Positions 1 through 8,602 of a DNA stretch of 64,000 nt are shown piece after piece. Where the stretch lies: the NCBI GenBank assembly GCA_964454025.1, contig CAYVRP010000024.1, positions 17,497-81,496 on the forward strand, read 5' to 3'. The stretch is from JAFGBI01 sp964454025. GTDB taxonomy: Bacteria > Myxococcota_A > Polyangia > Polyangiales > Polyangiaceae. Under the pieces are notes generated by a model, which searched no databases, had not been told where the DNA came from, and saw nothing but the letters and a program-made list of their open reading frames with translations. Position numbers and translations under genes: made by a program. Position 1 is the first letter of the stretch, and the number at the start of each line of letters is the position of its first letter.

Positions 1-613
1 CCCCGGTGCCGCCCGAAGTGCCCGTCGGGCTGCTGCCCCAGACGAGATCGCTCTCATGGAAGAGCGCCACGTGTTCCGCAGGGGCAAAGGTGGTCGCTCC
101 CGCGAGGTACGAGTGATCGTCCGCTTCGTCGTAGGGCGTCCAGTCGGACTTGTGCACGGCCAGCTTGAGCTCGCCGGTCGAGGCGCCTGGCGCCAGGCTC
201 CCCGCGCCGGCGCCAAAGCGAATCTCGAGGACGCTGTCGGCACCGTCGGCGGGCTCCGCCAGGCGAGTGACCTGGTGCTGGAGGTTCTGGCAGCCGACCG
301 CGGCCCAGTAGCAGACGCTCCCACTCGCCGCCGCTCCCTCGCTCGTGAAGTAGTAGCGCAGCGTGAGGTCGCTCAGCGAGATCGCCGAGCCACCCGCGTT
401 CACGATCCTCAGCACGGGCTTGATCTCGTTGTTCGTGGCGCTGCCGTCCTCGGCGTGGTGCGCCTCCACCCGCAGCCCCCCGACGGCCATGCGCTGCCCG
501 ACGCGGCCGATGCGCTCCTCGTCAACGCGCCCGTTGCAGCCGATGGCAGCGGACACCGCCGCCGCGACCAGGATGCCCGACAAGGCGGCCCTGTACGCTC
601 TCCCCATTGCCAT
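1..613 (-). CDS. CBM3-containing lipoprotein, C-terminally cut by window edge
   Basis: Reading leftward from an ATG at 613 the frame is open to the window edge (about 204 residues seen). The start has a strong ribosome site (AAGGAGGG) just upstream. Residues 1-26 form a lipoprotein-type signal ending in AAIGC (Cys26), so the protein is probably anchored in the envelope facing outward. Residues about 40-190 match family 3 carbohydrate-binding modules in motif order: NNEIKPVLRIVN, LSDLTLRYYFT, CYWAAVGC, then DWTPYDEADDHSY and LVWGS near the end. CBM3 modules bind crystalline cellulose or related glucans. After the module a Gly/Ser/Thr linker begins and runs off the window, so the partner domain is unseen. 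This could be a cellulase component or a surface adhesin. Confidence 0.75.
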   Translation of the reverse strand, partial: MAMGRAYRAALSGILVAAAVSAAIGCNGRVDEERIGRVGQRMAVGGLRVEAHHAEDGSATNNEIKPVLRIVNAGGSAISLSDLTLRYYFTSEGAAASGSVCYWAAVGCQNLQHQVTRLAEPADGADSVLEIRFGAGAGSLAPGASTGELKLAVHKSDWTPYDEADDHSYLAGATTFAPAEHVALFHESDLVWGSSPTGTSGGTG

Positions 614-767
614 CTCGCCCTCCTTGCACGGGGAGCCGTCCCTCGCTCACCCATGGTGATGTTTCCCCTCAGCGAGCGCGCTGGCCATCACCCCGTGGGG
701 TGATCCGCGGCCATTCTCGCATTTGCGAAAGGGTGCAGTCCCCGTGAATGCCACCCGCCGCGGCACC

Positions 768-845
768 CCTCTCCAATCCCCGCCCCAGCCCTACTCCAAT
801 CCCTGAGCCGATCCCGATCCCCTGCCCATTTCCCCCTTCCTGCTC
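768..845. other. Strand-asymmetric C/G tract downstream of tatD
   Basis: The plus strand is a run of C3-C5 blocks with short spacers. The minus strand, which is the tatD transcript strand, therefore carries many G3-G5 runs separated by 1-9 nt. One stretch, GGGGGAAATGGGCAGGGG followed by ATCGGG, fits the canonical G-quadruplex pattern. The decamer GGGATTGGAG occurs twice. It lies directly after the tatD stop codon, so a structured 3' end is possible. No gene is visible here. Confidence 0.4.
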
Positions 846-854
846 CCGCTCACC

Positions 855-1640
855 TCACTCGCGCACCACCCCGAACAACCGCCGCGCATTCTCCGCCACC
901 GCCGCCGCCAGCGCCGCCTCGTCCATGCCACGCACCTCGGCCACCCTCCTGGCGGTGTGCACCACGTAGGCCGGCTCGCACCGGCGCCGGCCCGGCTGCT
1001 TGCGAAGCGGCTCCGGCGTCAAGTACGGGCTGTCCGTCTCGACCAGGATCCGGTCGAGCGGCGCCCAGGCCGCCACCTCGCGGAGCTTGTCCCGCGAGGC
1101 GTAGGTCACCATCCCCGAGAACGAGAGGCAAAACCCGAGGTCGAGCGCCGCGCGCGCGAACGGCAGCTCGTCGTCGAAGCAGTGGATGACCCCGCCCACC
1201 TCGCGCGCGCCCTCGCTCGCGAGGATCTCGAGGGTGTCCGCGGCGGCCTCGCGCGTGTGGATCACCAGCGGCAGCCGCGCCGCGCGCGCCGCTGCTACGC
1301 TGGCCCGGAACGCCGCGGCCTGCTCGGCCGGCGACGAGAAGCGGTAGTGGTAGTCGAGCCCCGTCTCGCCGACTGCGACCACCCGCGCCCGCCCGAAGAG
1401 CGGCTCGATCTCGGGCCAGGTCGCGGCGAAGCCCGAGGCCTCGTGCGGGTGCACGCCCACCACGGCCCAGACGTCGGCCCGCCGCGCGGCGAGCTCGGCG
1501 GCGGCCCGCGCGGACTCCGGGCCCTCGACGCCGACCCCGACGAAGCCCGTGACGCCCGCGGCCCGCGCGCGCTCGAGCACGGCGTCCGGCCCTTCCGGCC
1601 AGTTCTTCGCATCGAGGTGGCAGTGCGCGTCGATCCACAT
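855..1640 (-). CDS. tatD: TatD-family metal-dependent DNase
   Basis: 261 residues, the usual TatD length. TatD proteins are cytoplasmic TIM-barrel metal hydrolases with 3'-5' exonuclease activity, linked to DNA repair. The metal ligands are visible: the N-terminal HxH (DAHCHLD, His6 and His8), Glu92 in VGETGLDY, His128 in VIHTRE, His153 in VIHCF, and Asp203 in VETDSPYL followed by TPEPLR. It follows the APC permease on the same strand with a 48-nt gap, so the two may be cotranscribed. The ATG at 1640 gives MWIDAHCHLD, the expected family N-terminus. Nothing unusual is seen in the protein. Confidence 0.93.
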   Translation of the reverse strand: MWIDAHCHLDAKNWPEGPDAVLERARAAGVTGFVGVGVEGPESARAAAELAARRADVWAVVGVHPHEASGFAATWPEIEPLFGRARVVAVGETGLDYHYRFSSPAEQAAAFRASVAAARAARLPLVIHTREAAADTLEILASEGAREVGGVIHCFDDELPFARAALDLGFCLSFSGMVTYASRDKLREVAAWAPLDRILVETDSPYLTPEPLRKQPGRRRCEPAYVVHTARRVAEVRGMDEAALAAAVAENARRLFGVVRE

Positions 1641-1688
1641 GGCCGCGCCGTTCTAGCGCAGCGCTCGCCGCCCGGCAGCCACCGCGCC

Positions 1689-2996
1689 TCAGCCCGACCC
1701 GCCGCCACCCCAGGCCCGGAGGAGCCGCCGCCCCAGAGGCACGACCAGGCCCGCGGCGACGGTGACCGCCGCGACCGCGAGCTCGCGCGCGGTCGCCGCC
1801 GCACCGATGGCGACGAGCGTGACCACGGCGAGCGGCACCGGCCACGCGTCGCGGGGGCGGAGGCCCCCCCGCGCGCTGAGGCCGAGCCCCAGGAGCGCGG
1901 CGGCGCTCACCGCGTACTGGAGCAGCACCATGACGCTGGAGAGGACGAAGAGCTCGCGCAGCCCCACCCCCGCGCCCGCCGCCAGCGCGGCGAGAGCGAG
2001 CAGCCCCGCGGCGAGCACCGTCACCGCGAGCGCGCGCCGCGGCACTTGCCCCGCTCCCTCCCGGCCGAGCCACGCGCCGAGCCCGTCCGGGCGCCCTAGC
2101 GCCGCCAGGTACCGGGGCGTCATGACGATCATGCCGAACGCGATCCCCGCCGCGGAAACCGCGGCTCCCAAACCCACGGCCGCCCCGAGCGCCGGCCCGC
2201 CGAGCGCCGCACCGACGCGCTCGAGCGGGCGGTCGAGCCCGCCGAGGGCGGGGACGCCACGGATCGCGACCCAGTGGACCGCGGCGTAGAGCAGCGCCGC
2301 CGCCGCGAGCGAGCCCACCGTCCCCAACCGGACGGCAGCGCCGCCGCGCCGCGACTGCCCCGCCGGCACCGCCACGATCTCGAACCCCTGCAGCGCGAAG
2401 ACGACGACCAGGGCCGCCCGGAACACCGCAGGGGCGCCGGCGGCCTCCGCCGCGGGCGCGAGCGGCGCTGCGGGGGCCTGCCCGAGCCCCACCGCGACCA
2501 GCAGCGCGAGGGGCAGCAGCTTGGCGACGGTCACCACCGTCCAGGCGATGGCGCTCGGCCGGAGCCCGAGCGCCGCCACGGCGCCGAACCCGCCGACGAC
2601 CAGGCCGGCGACGCCGCGAGCCACGAGCGGCGCCTGCCCCGGCGCCGCCGCCGCGGCGGTCTCCGCTAGCCCGACCACCACCGCGGCGGTGCTGAGCACG
2701 GCCGACACCCACGCGACCCAGCCGACGACGAAGGCGACACCGCCGCCGAAGGCGGCCCGCGCCCACACGTAGGGCCCCCCGTCCTCGGCGAAGCGGCCGC
2801 CGAGCGTCCCGTACACGGCGGCCACCGGCAGCAGCGCGAGCGCGGTGAGCGCGTACACCCCGACCCCCGCGAGCCCCGGCACCAGGCCCGCCACGTCGCG
2901 GGGGAGGAAGAAGATGCCGCCGCCGACGATGCCGTTGAGGCCGAGCGCGAGCAGCGCCACGGGCCCGAGCAGCGCACGATCGCCGGCGCTGGTCAT
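1689..2996 (-). CDS. APC-superfamily amino acid permease
   Basis: 435 residues, strongly hydrophobic, with about 12 predicted membrane helices. It is an inner-membrane transporter, by family an amino acid or amine permease driven by ion coupling or exchange. The N-terminus carries the helix-1 signature of the APC fold, LGLNGIVGGGIFFLP, with an unwound Gly-rich stretch that binds the substrate backbone in characterised members. The composition is extremely Ala/Gly/Leu/Val rich, as expected at this GC content. The start lies 6 nt after the prkA-type gene stop, indicating an operon with it. The substrate cannot be read from sequence. Confidence 0.85.
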   Translation of the reverse strand: MTSAGDRALLGPVALLALGLNGIVGGGIFFLPRDVAGLVPGLAGVGVYALTALALLPVAAVYGTLGGRFAEDGGPYVWARAAFGGGVAFVVGWVAWVSAVLSTAAVVVGLAETAAAAAPGQAPLVARGVAGLVVGGFGAVAALGLRPSAIAWTVVTVAKLLPLALLVAVGLGQAPAAPLAPAAEAAGAPAVFRAALVVVFALQGFEIVAVPAGQSRRGGAAVRLGTVGSLAAAALLYAAVHWVAIRGVPALGGLDRPLERVGAALGGPALGAAVGLGAAVSAAGIAFGMIVMTPRYLAALGRPDGLGAWLGREGAGQVPRRALAVTVLAAGLLALAALAAGAGVGLRELFVLSSVMVLLQYAVSAAALLGLGLSARGGLRPRDAWPVPLAVVTLVAIGAAATARELAVAAVTVAAGLVVPLGRRLLRAWGGGGSG

Positions 2997-3002
2997 GCGG
3001 GG

Positions 3003-5252
3003 CTACCCGTCGAGATCGCGAAAGCGCTGCTGCGCCAGCGCCTGCGCCGCGTCGGCCGCCGTCGCCGCGACGTACCCGAACTCGACGCACAGGCGGGCGA
3101 GGAGCCGCTCGGCCTCCCCGCGGCGGGCGCCCTCGCGCCCGGCGCCGGCCTCCCGCACCAGCCGGACCAGATCCCGGCAGGCCCGCGCGACCGCGGGCCG
3201 CCGCTCGCGGAAGGCGCCCTCGCGAAGCTGCCGGAGCAGATCGGCGAAGGCCGCGCGGCGATCGAACGGCGCCCCGGGGTGCTCGATCGCCCAGGCCGCG
3301 ATGCGGCCGAGCAGCGCCTCGCGCCAGCTCCGCGCGTCGGCGGTGACGCCGAGCAGGCGCTCCACCTCGACCAGCAAGGCGAGGTCGGGCTCCTCGAGCC
3401 GCCCGGTCAGCGGGTGGCGGCGCTTCTCCCCCGAGAGCCACGCGCTGACGTGCGCGAGGTACCGCTCGAAGAGCTCCTCGTAGCGCGCCTCCTCCACCAG
3501 CCCCGTCGCGATCCGGACCTCGTCCTCCAGCAGATCGAGCAGCCGCTCCCGCAGCGCGCGCCGGAAGAGCGCGTGATCGTAGTAGCCCCCTTCTTGCACC
3601 TCCCGGTCGAGCCATGCGTACTCGCCGCGGCGCGCGCAGAGGCGGTCGAGCTCGGCGAGGACGGCGAAGGGCGACAACCCTTCGTGGCCGGGGTCCTGGG
3701 CCGCGTCGAGCAGGACGCTGCGCATCTCCCGCGGGCTCACCCCCATCATGCCCTCGTACTCCGCGGCCCCGTCGGTTTCGTGCAGCAGCGCCGCGACGTT
3801 GGCCCGCAGGGCCTTCTGCGCCTCGACGCCGAGGCGAGCGGGCACGGCGCCCGTCCCGTACAGATCGAGCTTCTCGAGCGCGGTGAGCGACTCCACCGCC
3901 TCCCGGAGCGGCCCCGAGTACCGCGCGGGATCGGGGCGGCGCAGGCGGGTGAGCACGGCGAACTGGGCGGCGAGCTCGGTCGCGTGAGGCGCGACGTGAC
4001 CGCCGACCTGCGGCGCCACCTGCGCGTCGTAGATCCGCTGCTCGTCGGGGTAACGCAGCAGGTACGGGACCGGGATGAGCTCGAGCCGGCCGCGGAAGCT
4101 CTCGAACTCGTGGTGCTCGCGGAAGGCCGCGAGATGGAGCTCGTTGCCGCTCGCGAACATGACGCAGTTGGTGACGAGGTTCTGGGTTTCGAGCTGCACC
4201 TCGCCCGTCTCGGCGGTGATCTGCAGGTACTTGAAGGCATCGAGGGGCCGCTTCAGAAGGTCCGAGAACTCGAGCAGACCGCCCGCCGCGTCGACTAGCT
4301 CCCCGTGGGCCTCGAACAGGGTCAGCGACTGCAGCGACGCCGGGAGCGCCCCCAGCGAGCGATCGGAGGTGAGCTGCCGCTCCCGCGCGTCGACGCCGAT
4401 CTCGGGGCCGAGCGTCACCGCACCGACGCGGTAGCGCCGAGAGATGAAGTAGCGCTCGACCCGCACGTGGCGCAGCACCGCGGCGAGCGAGCCGCCGTGG
4501 CTCGCGAGCAGGGCGTCGAAGATCTGGCGGTTCTTGTGCGACAAGCTCCCCCGGAGCACGTAGTCGGGTGGCGGCTCGGCGGCGCCGGCCGCGGCGAACA
4601 GCCGCGCGAGCAGCGCGGCTCGCTCGGGCTCGGGCAGCAGGAACAGCGGGTGATCCCGCGTCTCGACGAACAGGCGGGCGTCGAGCTCGTCGTCCGGAAG
4701 GTGCGCGAAGCTGGCGTCGTCCGCCGGCGGGCGCGCATCGCCCTGGAAGCCGATGGTCCCACGCCCCCCCTCTCGCCGCGGGAAGACCCAGTGGAAGCGG
4801 TAGAGCGCCCCCTCGTCGAGGGTTGAGTAATGCTCGAGCCCGCACATCAGCGCGTGGACGAGGGTGCTCTTGGCGGAACCGTTGGGGCCGTGGAGCAAGA
4901 TGACGCGGTTCGCCCGCCCCTCGCGGGCGAAGTTCTCGAGCACACGGCCGATCTCGCCCTGGACCTGCTCATGCCCCGCGAGCGCGCGGCGCCGGCCCTC
5001 GCGGTCGTCGAGGAACTCGAGGTCGAACAGGCGGTGGCGGATGACCGCGCCGCTCGGCCGCTCGAGCACCTCGCGCCCGAAATGCTCGAACATGTCCCGC
5101 ACGTAACGCGCGGCAGGCCGCGAGTGACGCACCGGCTCGGTGGCGAAGAGCTCCAGGTACTCGCCGAAGGAGAGGACCCGCCGCTCGGCGGCGAAGCGCC
5201 GCTGGACCGCCTCGGAGATGGCGGCGAGATCCACGAGCACCGGCCCCGGCAT
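3003..5252 (-). CDS. prkA: PrkA-type Ser protein kinase / AAA ATPase
   Basis: 749 residues from the ATG at 5252 (a GTG at 5261 is possible; the purine run GGGTGGGGGAG precedes the ATG). The protein matches the PrkA/YeaG family: an N-terminal AAA-type ATPase domain (Walker A GPNGSAKS near residue 125) and a C-terminal kinase-like region. PrkA proteins are cytoplasmic kinases linked to sporulation and starvation responses. Family members are usually about 640-690 residues, so this one is slightly long. PrkA genes commonly neighbour yeaH and spoVR; neither is here. Instead a permease follows 6 nt downstream. The C-terminal part is less conserved by eye, so kinase activity is inferred from the family. 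Confidence 0.85.
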   Translation of the reverse strand: MPGPVLVDLAAISEAVQRRFAAERRVLSFGEYLELFATEPVRHSRPAARYVRDMFEHFGREVLERPSGAVIRHRLFDLEFLDDREGRRRALAGHEQVQGEIGRVLENFAREGRANRVILLHGPNGSAKSTLVHALMCGLEHYSTLDEGALYRFHWVFPRREGGRGTIGFQGDARPPADDASFAHLPDDELDARLFVETRDHPLFLLPEPERAALLARLFAAAGAAEPPPDYVLRGSLSHKNRQIFDALLASHGGSLAAVLRHVRVERYFISRRYRVGAVTLGPEIGVDARERQLTSDRSLGALPASLQSLTLFEAHGELVDAAGGLLEFSDLLKRPLDAFKYLQITAETGEVQLETQNLVTNCVMFASGNELHLAAFREHHEFESFRGRLELIPVPYLLRYPDEQRIYDAQVAPQVGGHVAPHATELAAQFAVLTRLRRPDPARYSGPLREAVESLTALEKLDLYGTGAVPARLGVEAQKALRANVAALLHETDGAAEYEGMMGVSPREMRSVLLDAAQDPGHEGLSPFAVLAELDRLCARRGEYAWLDREVQEGGYYDHALFRRALRERLLDLLEDEVRIATGLVEEARYEELFERYLAHVSAWLSGEKRRHPLTGRLEEPDLALLVEVERLLGVTADARSWREALLGRIAAWAIEHPGAPFDRRAAFADLLRQLREGAFRERRPAVARACRDLVRLVREAGAGREGARRGEAERLLARLCVEFGYVAATAADAAQALAQQRFRDLDG

Positions 5253-5318
5253 CTCCCCCACCCTACCACGACCCGCGGCGGGTTCCTCCAGGGCCGGGCG
5301 CGGCGGGGCGAAGCCGCC

Positions 5319-5876
5319 TCACTCGGCGCGGATGGTGAGCGCCAGATCCCGCCGCTCCACCAGGCAGCGTTCGTCGTTGCAGACGGAGAAGGCGAGCCGC
5401 CCGGCGACGCGGTGCTCCCCGGCCGCCTCGGGCGTCAGGCGCACGGTCAGCTCGCCGCGCTTGCCGGAGATCTCGGCGGACTCCTTGCCCACGACCGGCG
5501 CGGAGAAGGTGACCTTCGGTGTGGGCTCGAGCTTGAGCTTGATCGGGTACTCGTCGTTGACGTGGTACGGATCCTTGGCGTCGATCGTCACCAGTACGAC
5601 GCCCGCCTGCCCCGCACGATAGGGCCCCTTCGCCACCATGCTCACCGTGAAGTTGGCCTCATCGAAGCGGTCGCTCGCGGGGGGTACGCTCTGGCCCGCC
5701 TGGTCCCGGGCCGCTGCGGTGGCGACCACGCCCTGACCCTCGACGGTCGCCCCGCCCTCGCCCCGCGGCGTGCTGCCCCGCGAGCACCCGAGCCCGAGCG
5801 CGGCGGCGAGCGCTAACGCCCCGATCCTCGCCGCCGTGACCGCGGCGTCCCCACGCGTGACCCGTCGAAGCTGCAT
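5319..5876 (-). CDS. Small lipoprotein with DsbD-alpha-like domain
   Basis: 185 residues. The N-terminus is a lipoprotein signal with LGLGC (Cys31), followed by a low-complexity spacer to about residue 70. The C-terminal about 115 residues resemble the immunoglobulin-like N-terminal domain of thiol:disulfide interchange protein DsbD: KDPYHVNDEYPIKLKLEP followed by a terminal FSVCNDERCL motif, where DsbD domains carry a similar two-cysteine segment. A role in periplasmic redox or protein interaction is therefore possible, but no DsbD membrane or thioredoxin part is fused or adjacent. The assignment is by motif similarity only. Confidence 0.6.
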   Translation of the reverse strand: MQLRRVTRGDAAVTAARIGALALAAALGLGCSRGSTPRGEGGATVEGQGVVATAAARDQAGQSVPPASDRFDEANFTVSMVAKGPYRAGQAGVVLVTIDAKDPYHVNDEYPIKLKLEPTPKVTFSAPVVGKESAEISGKRGELTVRLTPEAAGEHRVAGRLAFSVCNDERCLVERRDLALTIRAE

Positions 5877-6225
5877 GTCTCGCTCCCTGGGCTACCACGA
5901 GCCAGAGCGGGCAGCCAAGGGGTCGGGCGGCGACGGGTGTCCGGACGCGATTGGAGGTCGGACGCGCGAACCGCCCGCGCCCGCCTCCTTCGGCGCGTGC
6001 TCGGCCGACGCCCAGCTGCACGGGGGCCGAGGCCTCCTACCGCGCGGATTCTCGGCCCCGGACGACGCCGCCCACAGGACAGCGCGGCCTGTGCACCAAA
6101 GTGGCGCCCAGAGCTCCGCCGCAGGGAGCGGCTCCGGGAGCAGCCTCCCCACGCCAGCCAGGATGGACGCTCCAACTCGCGAGGTTCTCCGTCGGCACCC
6201 TGACGCTCTCCTGTAGGATGTCGGG
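5877..6225. other. Intergenic stretch, no gene recognised
   Basis: 349 nt between two divergent genes. Open frames here have arginine/proline-rich, non-protein-like translations and no ribosome sites. It presumably holds the promoters for both flanking genes, but no clear -35/-10 pair was identified. Confidence 0.5.
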
Positions 6226-7101
6226 GTGCAGGTCCGGTCTGCCTGGAAGCTTCGGTACCCGAGCGCGCGGACGATCTGGCTGGACGGGCCGCGACGGATC
6301 ACGGAACCGATTCGGGGACGCGAACGAGGCCCTCAAAGGAGCCGTCACCGCCGCTTCGCACGATCCGCCGTCGCCAGCGTGCTCACGGTGCTCGCGGCGA
6401 CACCGCGGCTCGCCCTCGCAGCCCCCCACGACGGCCCGGCGCGTCTCGGCGAGCGCTTCCAGGTGGCCGTCAGCGCCGAGCGCCTCCTGGGGGTGGGCTT
6501 CGAGCGGACCCAGCTCACCCCTGCCGAGCCGGGTTCGAGCACGGATGAGTTCCGGCACCTGTCTCTCTTCCTGCTGGGACCGCCGCCACACATGTTCTAC
6601 CTCACGGCGTCGCGGCTGGTGCCGCGGCTCGGCATCGACGTCTTCCTGCTCCGCGGCCTGAGCCTGGGCGCGGCGGTGGCAGCCTGGCAGAACACCTCGG
6701 AGTTCCGGGAGCCAGACGAGCCCGTGGCGCCGCAGCCCCGGGAGTGGGCGGTGCTCGGGGGCCCTCGGCTCGGCTACGCCGTCCGGCTCGGGGAGCGGTT
6801 CACGCTGTGGCCGCGGGCTGGGCTCGCGTTCCTCCGGTCGGATTGGAGCCACGAGTGGGAAGACGAGTACCCCTACTACGGTAGCTCCACGGAGCGGTAT
6901 ACGTTCCGCATCTCCGCGATCACTCTGGAAGGGCTGCTTGCCTGGGCGCCGGCAGCTCATTTCGAGGTCTACCTCGGACCGTTCGCGGATCTCGGCACTT
7001 CCGGCTCGCTCGTCGGCTCATATGGCATCAGCGAGAGCGAAACCCGGATTGCCATGCGGACCTACGGCGTCACCATGGGCCTCGGCGCGACGGTGCCGTA
7101 G
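6226..7101 (+). CDS. Predicted outer-membrane beta-barrel protein
   Basis: 291 residues if the GTG at 6226 is used. The first about 45 residues are basic and unlike a secretion signal, but then ARSAVASVLTVLAATPRL and ALAAPHDG look like a signal peptide with cleavage after ALA. The true start is therefore probably further in, and no ATG/GTG with a good ribosome site was found there. The mature part alternates aromatic and polar residues in short strands (YAVRLGERFTLWPRAGLAF; FRISAITLEGLLAW; FEVYLGPFADLG), typical of small outer-membrane barrels. Function unknown. The gene stands alone on the plus strand. Confidence 0.6.
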   Translation: MQVRSAWKLRYPSARTIWLDGPRRITEPIRGRERGPQRSRHRRFARSAVASVLTVLAATPRLALAAPHDGPARLGERFQVAVSAERLLGVGFERTQLTPAEPGSSTDEFRHLSLFLLGPPPHMFYLTASRLVPRLGIDVFLLRGLSLGAAVAAWQNTSEFREPDEPVAPQPREWAVLGGPRLGYAVRLGERFTLWPRAGLAFLRSDWSHEWEDEYPYYGSSTERYTFRISAITLEGLLAWAPAAHFEVYLGPFADLGTSGSLVGSYGISESETRIAMRTYGVTMGLGATVP

Positions 7102-7318
7102 CCCCGGGCGCGCACGCTGGCGTGTCGCCCGCGAATCAACACCCGGCAGCCGCGGCAGCAGCGATCCGGCGGCCCCACGCCCACCCCGCCTCGACCCACC
7201 GCTCGGGGTGGCGCCTGGGCCTCTCGGTCACGGGAACGGCTCACCCCCGGGCCCACTCGTTTGGGGGTGGCCTGCAGACCACCTCGCCGCCACCCGGGGA
7301 TCGGCGATACGATGAGGC

Positions 7319-8602
7319 ATGGCTCGGACGGCTGCGATCCTCTGCGCATTGGGCCTCGCCGCGTTCGGGTGCGGGGATCCGGAATCGGGGTCGGACGGCG
7401 GCGGACCGCGAGCGGGCGGAGCCTCGAGCGCTGGCGCTCCGGCGTCGGGCGGGACGACGAGCGACGGCGGCTCGACGAGCGGCGGGTCGCCCAGCACCGG
7501 CGGGTCGCCCAGCAGTGGCGGATCGCCGGGCACCGGCGGGTCGCCCAGCAGTGGCGGATCGCCGGGCACCGGCGGGTCATCGAGCACCGGAGGGACGGCG
7601 GGCGAAGGCGGCGCCACGACGTCGGGCGGGTCGGCCGGCGATGGCGCGACGAGCGAGGGCGGCTCGCCCGGCACCGGCAGCTCACCGAACGCGGGCAGCT
7701 CACCGAGCCCGGGCGGGTCATCGAGCACCGGGGGGACGGCGGGCGAAGGCGGCGCCACGACGTCGGGCGGGGTGGCCGGCAGCGGAGGCACGACCACCGG
7801 CGGGGGTGGCGCTGGCTCGACGCGCACGGCCTGCAAGCGCGGGCTGGGCTACGGCCATCACTCCGTCGCGGACCTGTCGGCGCTCTCGGCCGGTGTGAGC
7901 TGGTGGTACAATTGGGCATTCTTGCCTGACGCCGCCCTGCGCGAAGGAGCGTATCGGTCGCTGGACGTGGAGTATGTGCCGATGATCTGGGGTCCCGGCT
8001 CCGATCTCGCCGCGGCCGCCGACGAGATCCCGGAGGACGCCGTGGCCCTGCTCGGCTTCAACGAGCCGAACTTCGGTTCCCAGGCGGACCTGAGCGCGGC
8101 CGACGCCGCGGCGCGCTGGCCGGGGCTCGAGGCGCTCGCCGACGCGCGCGGGCTGAAGCTCGTCTCGCCCGCCGTGAATTTCTGCGGCGGCGATTGCCAG
8201 GACACCGATCCGTTCCACTACCTCGACGAGTTCTTCGCGGCCTGCGCTGGCTGTCGCGTCGACGCCATCGCGATCCACGTCTACGTCGGCTGCAACCCCG
8301 CCGGCCAGAACCACGCCGAGTGGCTCATCAACCACGTCGAAACCTACCTGAGCCGCTTCGACCTGCCGCTGTGGCTGACCGAATTCGCGTGCGACAACGC
8401 GACCAGCGAGGCCGAACAGATCGCGTTCCTCGAGGACGCGGTCGCCTTCCTCGAGGAGGAGCCGCGCGTCGAGCGCTACGCCTGGTTCGCCGGGCGCGCC
8501 GACAACATGGCTCACGTCGACCTGCTGGGCGCGGACGGCGAGCTCACCGCGCTCGGGCGAGCCTACGTCGGGGCGCCACAGCCCGCGACCTGCGTCCGGT
8601 AA
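7319..8602 (+). CDS. GH128-like secreted glycoside hydrolase lipoprotein
   Basis: 427 residues. A short lipoprotein signal (AAFGC, Cys18) is followed by a Gly/Ser/Thr-rich linker to about residue 168, then a catalytic domain of the Asl1/GH128 type (endo-beta-1,3-glucanase family, TIM barrel). The two expected catalytic glutamates are visible: Glu249 in LLGFNEPN and Glu355 in LWLTEFAC. Also typical are GVSWWYNW at the domain start, VPMIWG and IAIHVYVG. The enzyme should act at the cell surface on beta-glucans, for example fungal or algal walls. The linker is encoded by recent tandem DNA duplications (separate entries). The gene is monocistronic, and the next feature on this strand is a pseudogene. 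Confidence 0.87.
   Translation: MARTAAILCALGLAAFGCGDPESGSDGGGPRAGGASSAGAPASGGTTSDGGSTSGGSPSTGGSPSSGGSPGTGGSPSSGGSPGTGGSSSTGGTAGEGGATTSGGSAGDGATSEGGSPGTGSSPNAGSSPSPGGSSSTGGTAGEGGATTSGGVAGSGGTTTGGGGAGSTRTACKRGLGYGHHSVADLSALSAGVSWWYNWAFLPDAALREGAYRSLDVEYVPMIWGPGSDLAAAADEIPEDAVALLGFNEPNFGSQADLSAADAAARWPGLEALADARGLKLVSPAVNFCGGDCQDTDPFHYLDEFFAACAGCRVDAIAIHVYVGCNPAGQNHAEWLINHVETYLSRFDLPLWLTEFACDNATSEAEQIAFLEDAVAFLEEEPRVERYAWFAGRADNMAHVDLLGADGELTALGRAYVGAPQPATCVR
7501..7572 (+). repeat. Perfect 36-bp tandem duplication in GH128 linker
   Basis: Two identical 36-bp units, 7501-7536 and 7537-7572, each beginning CGGGTCGCCCAGCAGTGG and each encoding 12 residues of the GGSPSSGGSPGT type. A partial, diverged copy precedes and another follows. 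The multiple of three keeps the frame open. Identity at the DNA level implies recent slippage or unequal recombination. Confidence 0.9.
7571..7771 (+). repeat. Dispersed 60-bp direct repeat in GH128 linker
   Basis: Copies at 7571-7630 and 7712-7771, both beginning GGCGGGTCATCGAGCACCGG apart from a single A/G difference after the first 20 bases. They are 81 bp apart and in the same reading frame (SSSTGGTAGEGGATTSGG). The repeat shows that the linker grew by segment duplication, not only by slippage. Confidence 0.88.

Noticed and set aside
850..4845. Minus-strand open frame of 1,331 codons
   Set aside because: It overlaps tatD, the permease and PrkA in another frame; the translation is Arg/Ala/Gly-rich without domains, an effect of high GC third positions.
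7430..7800. CRISPR-like array
   Set aside because: The repeats are in frame inside a coding linker, lack unique spacers and have no cas genes nearby.
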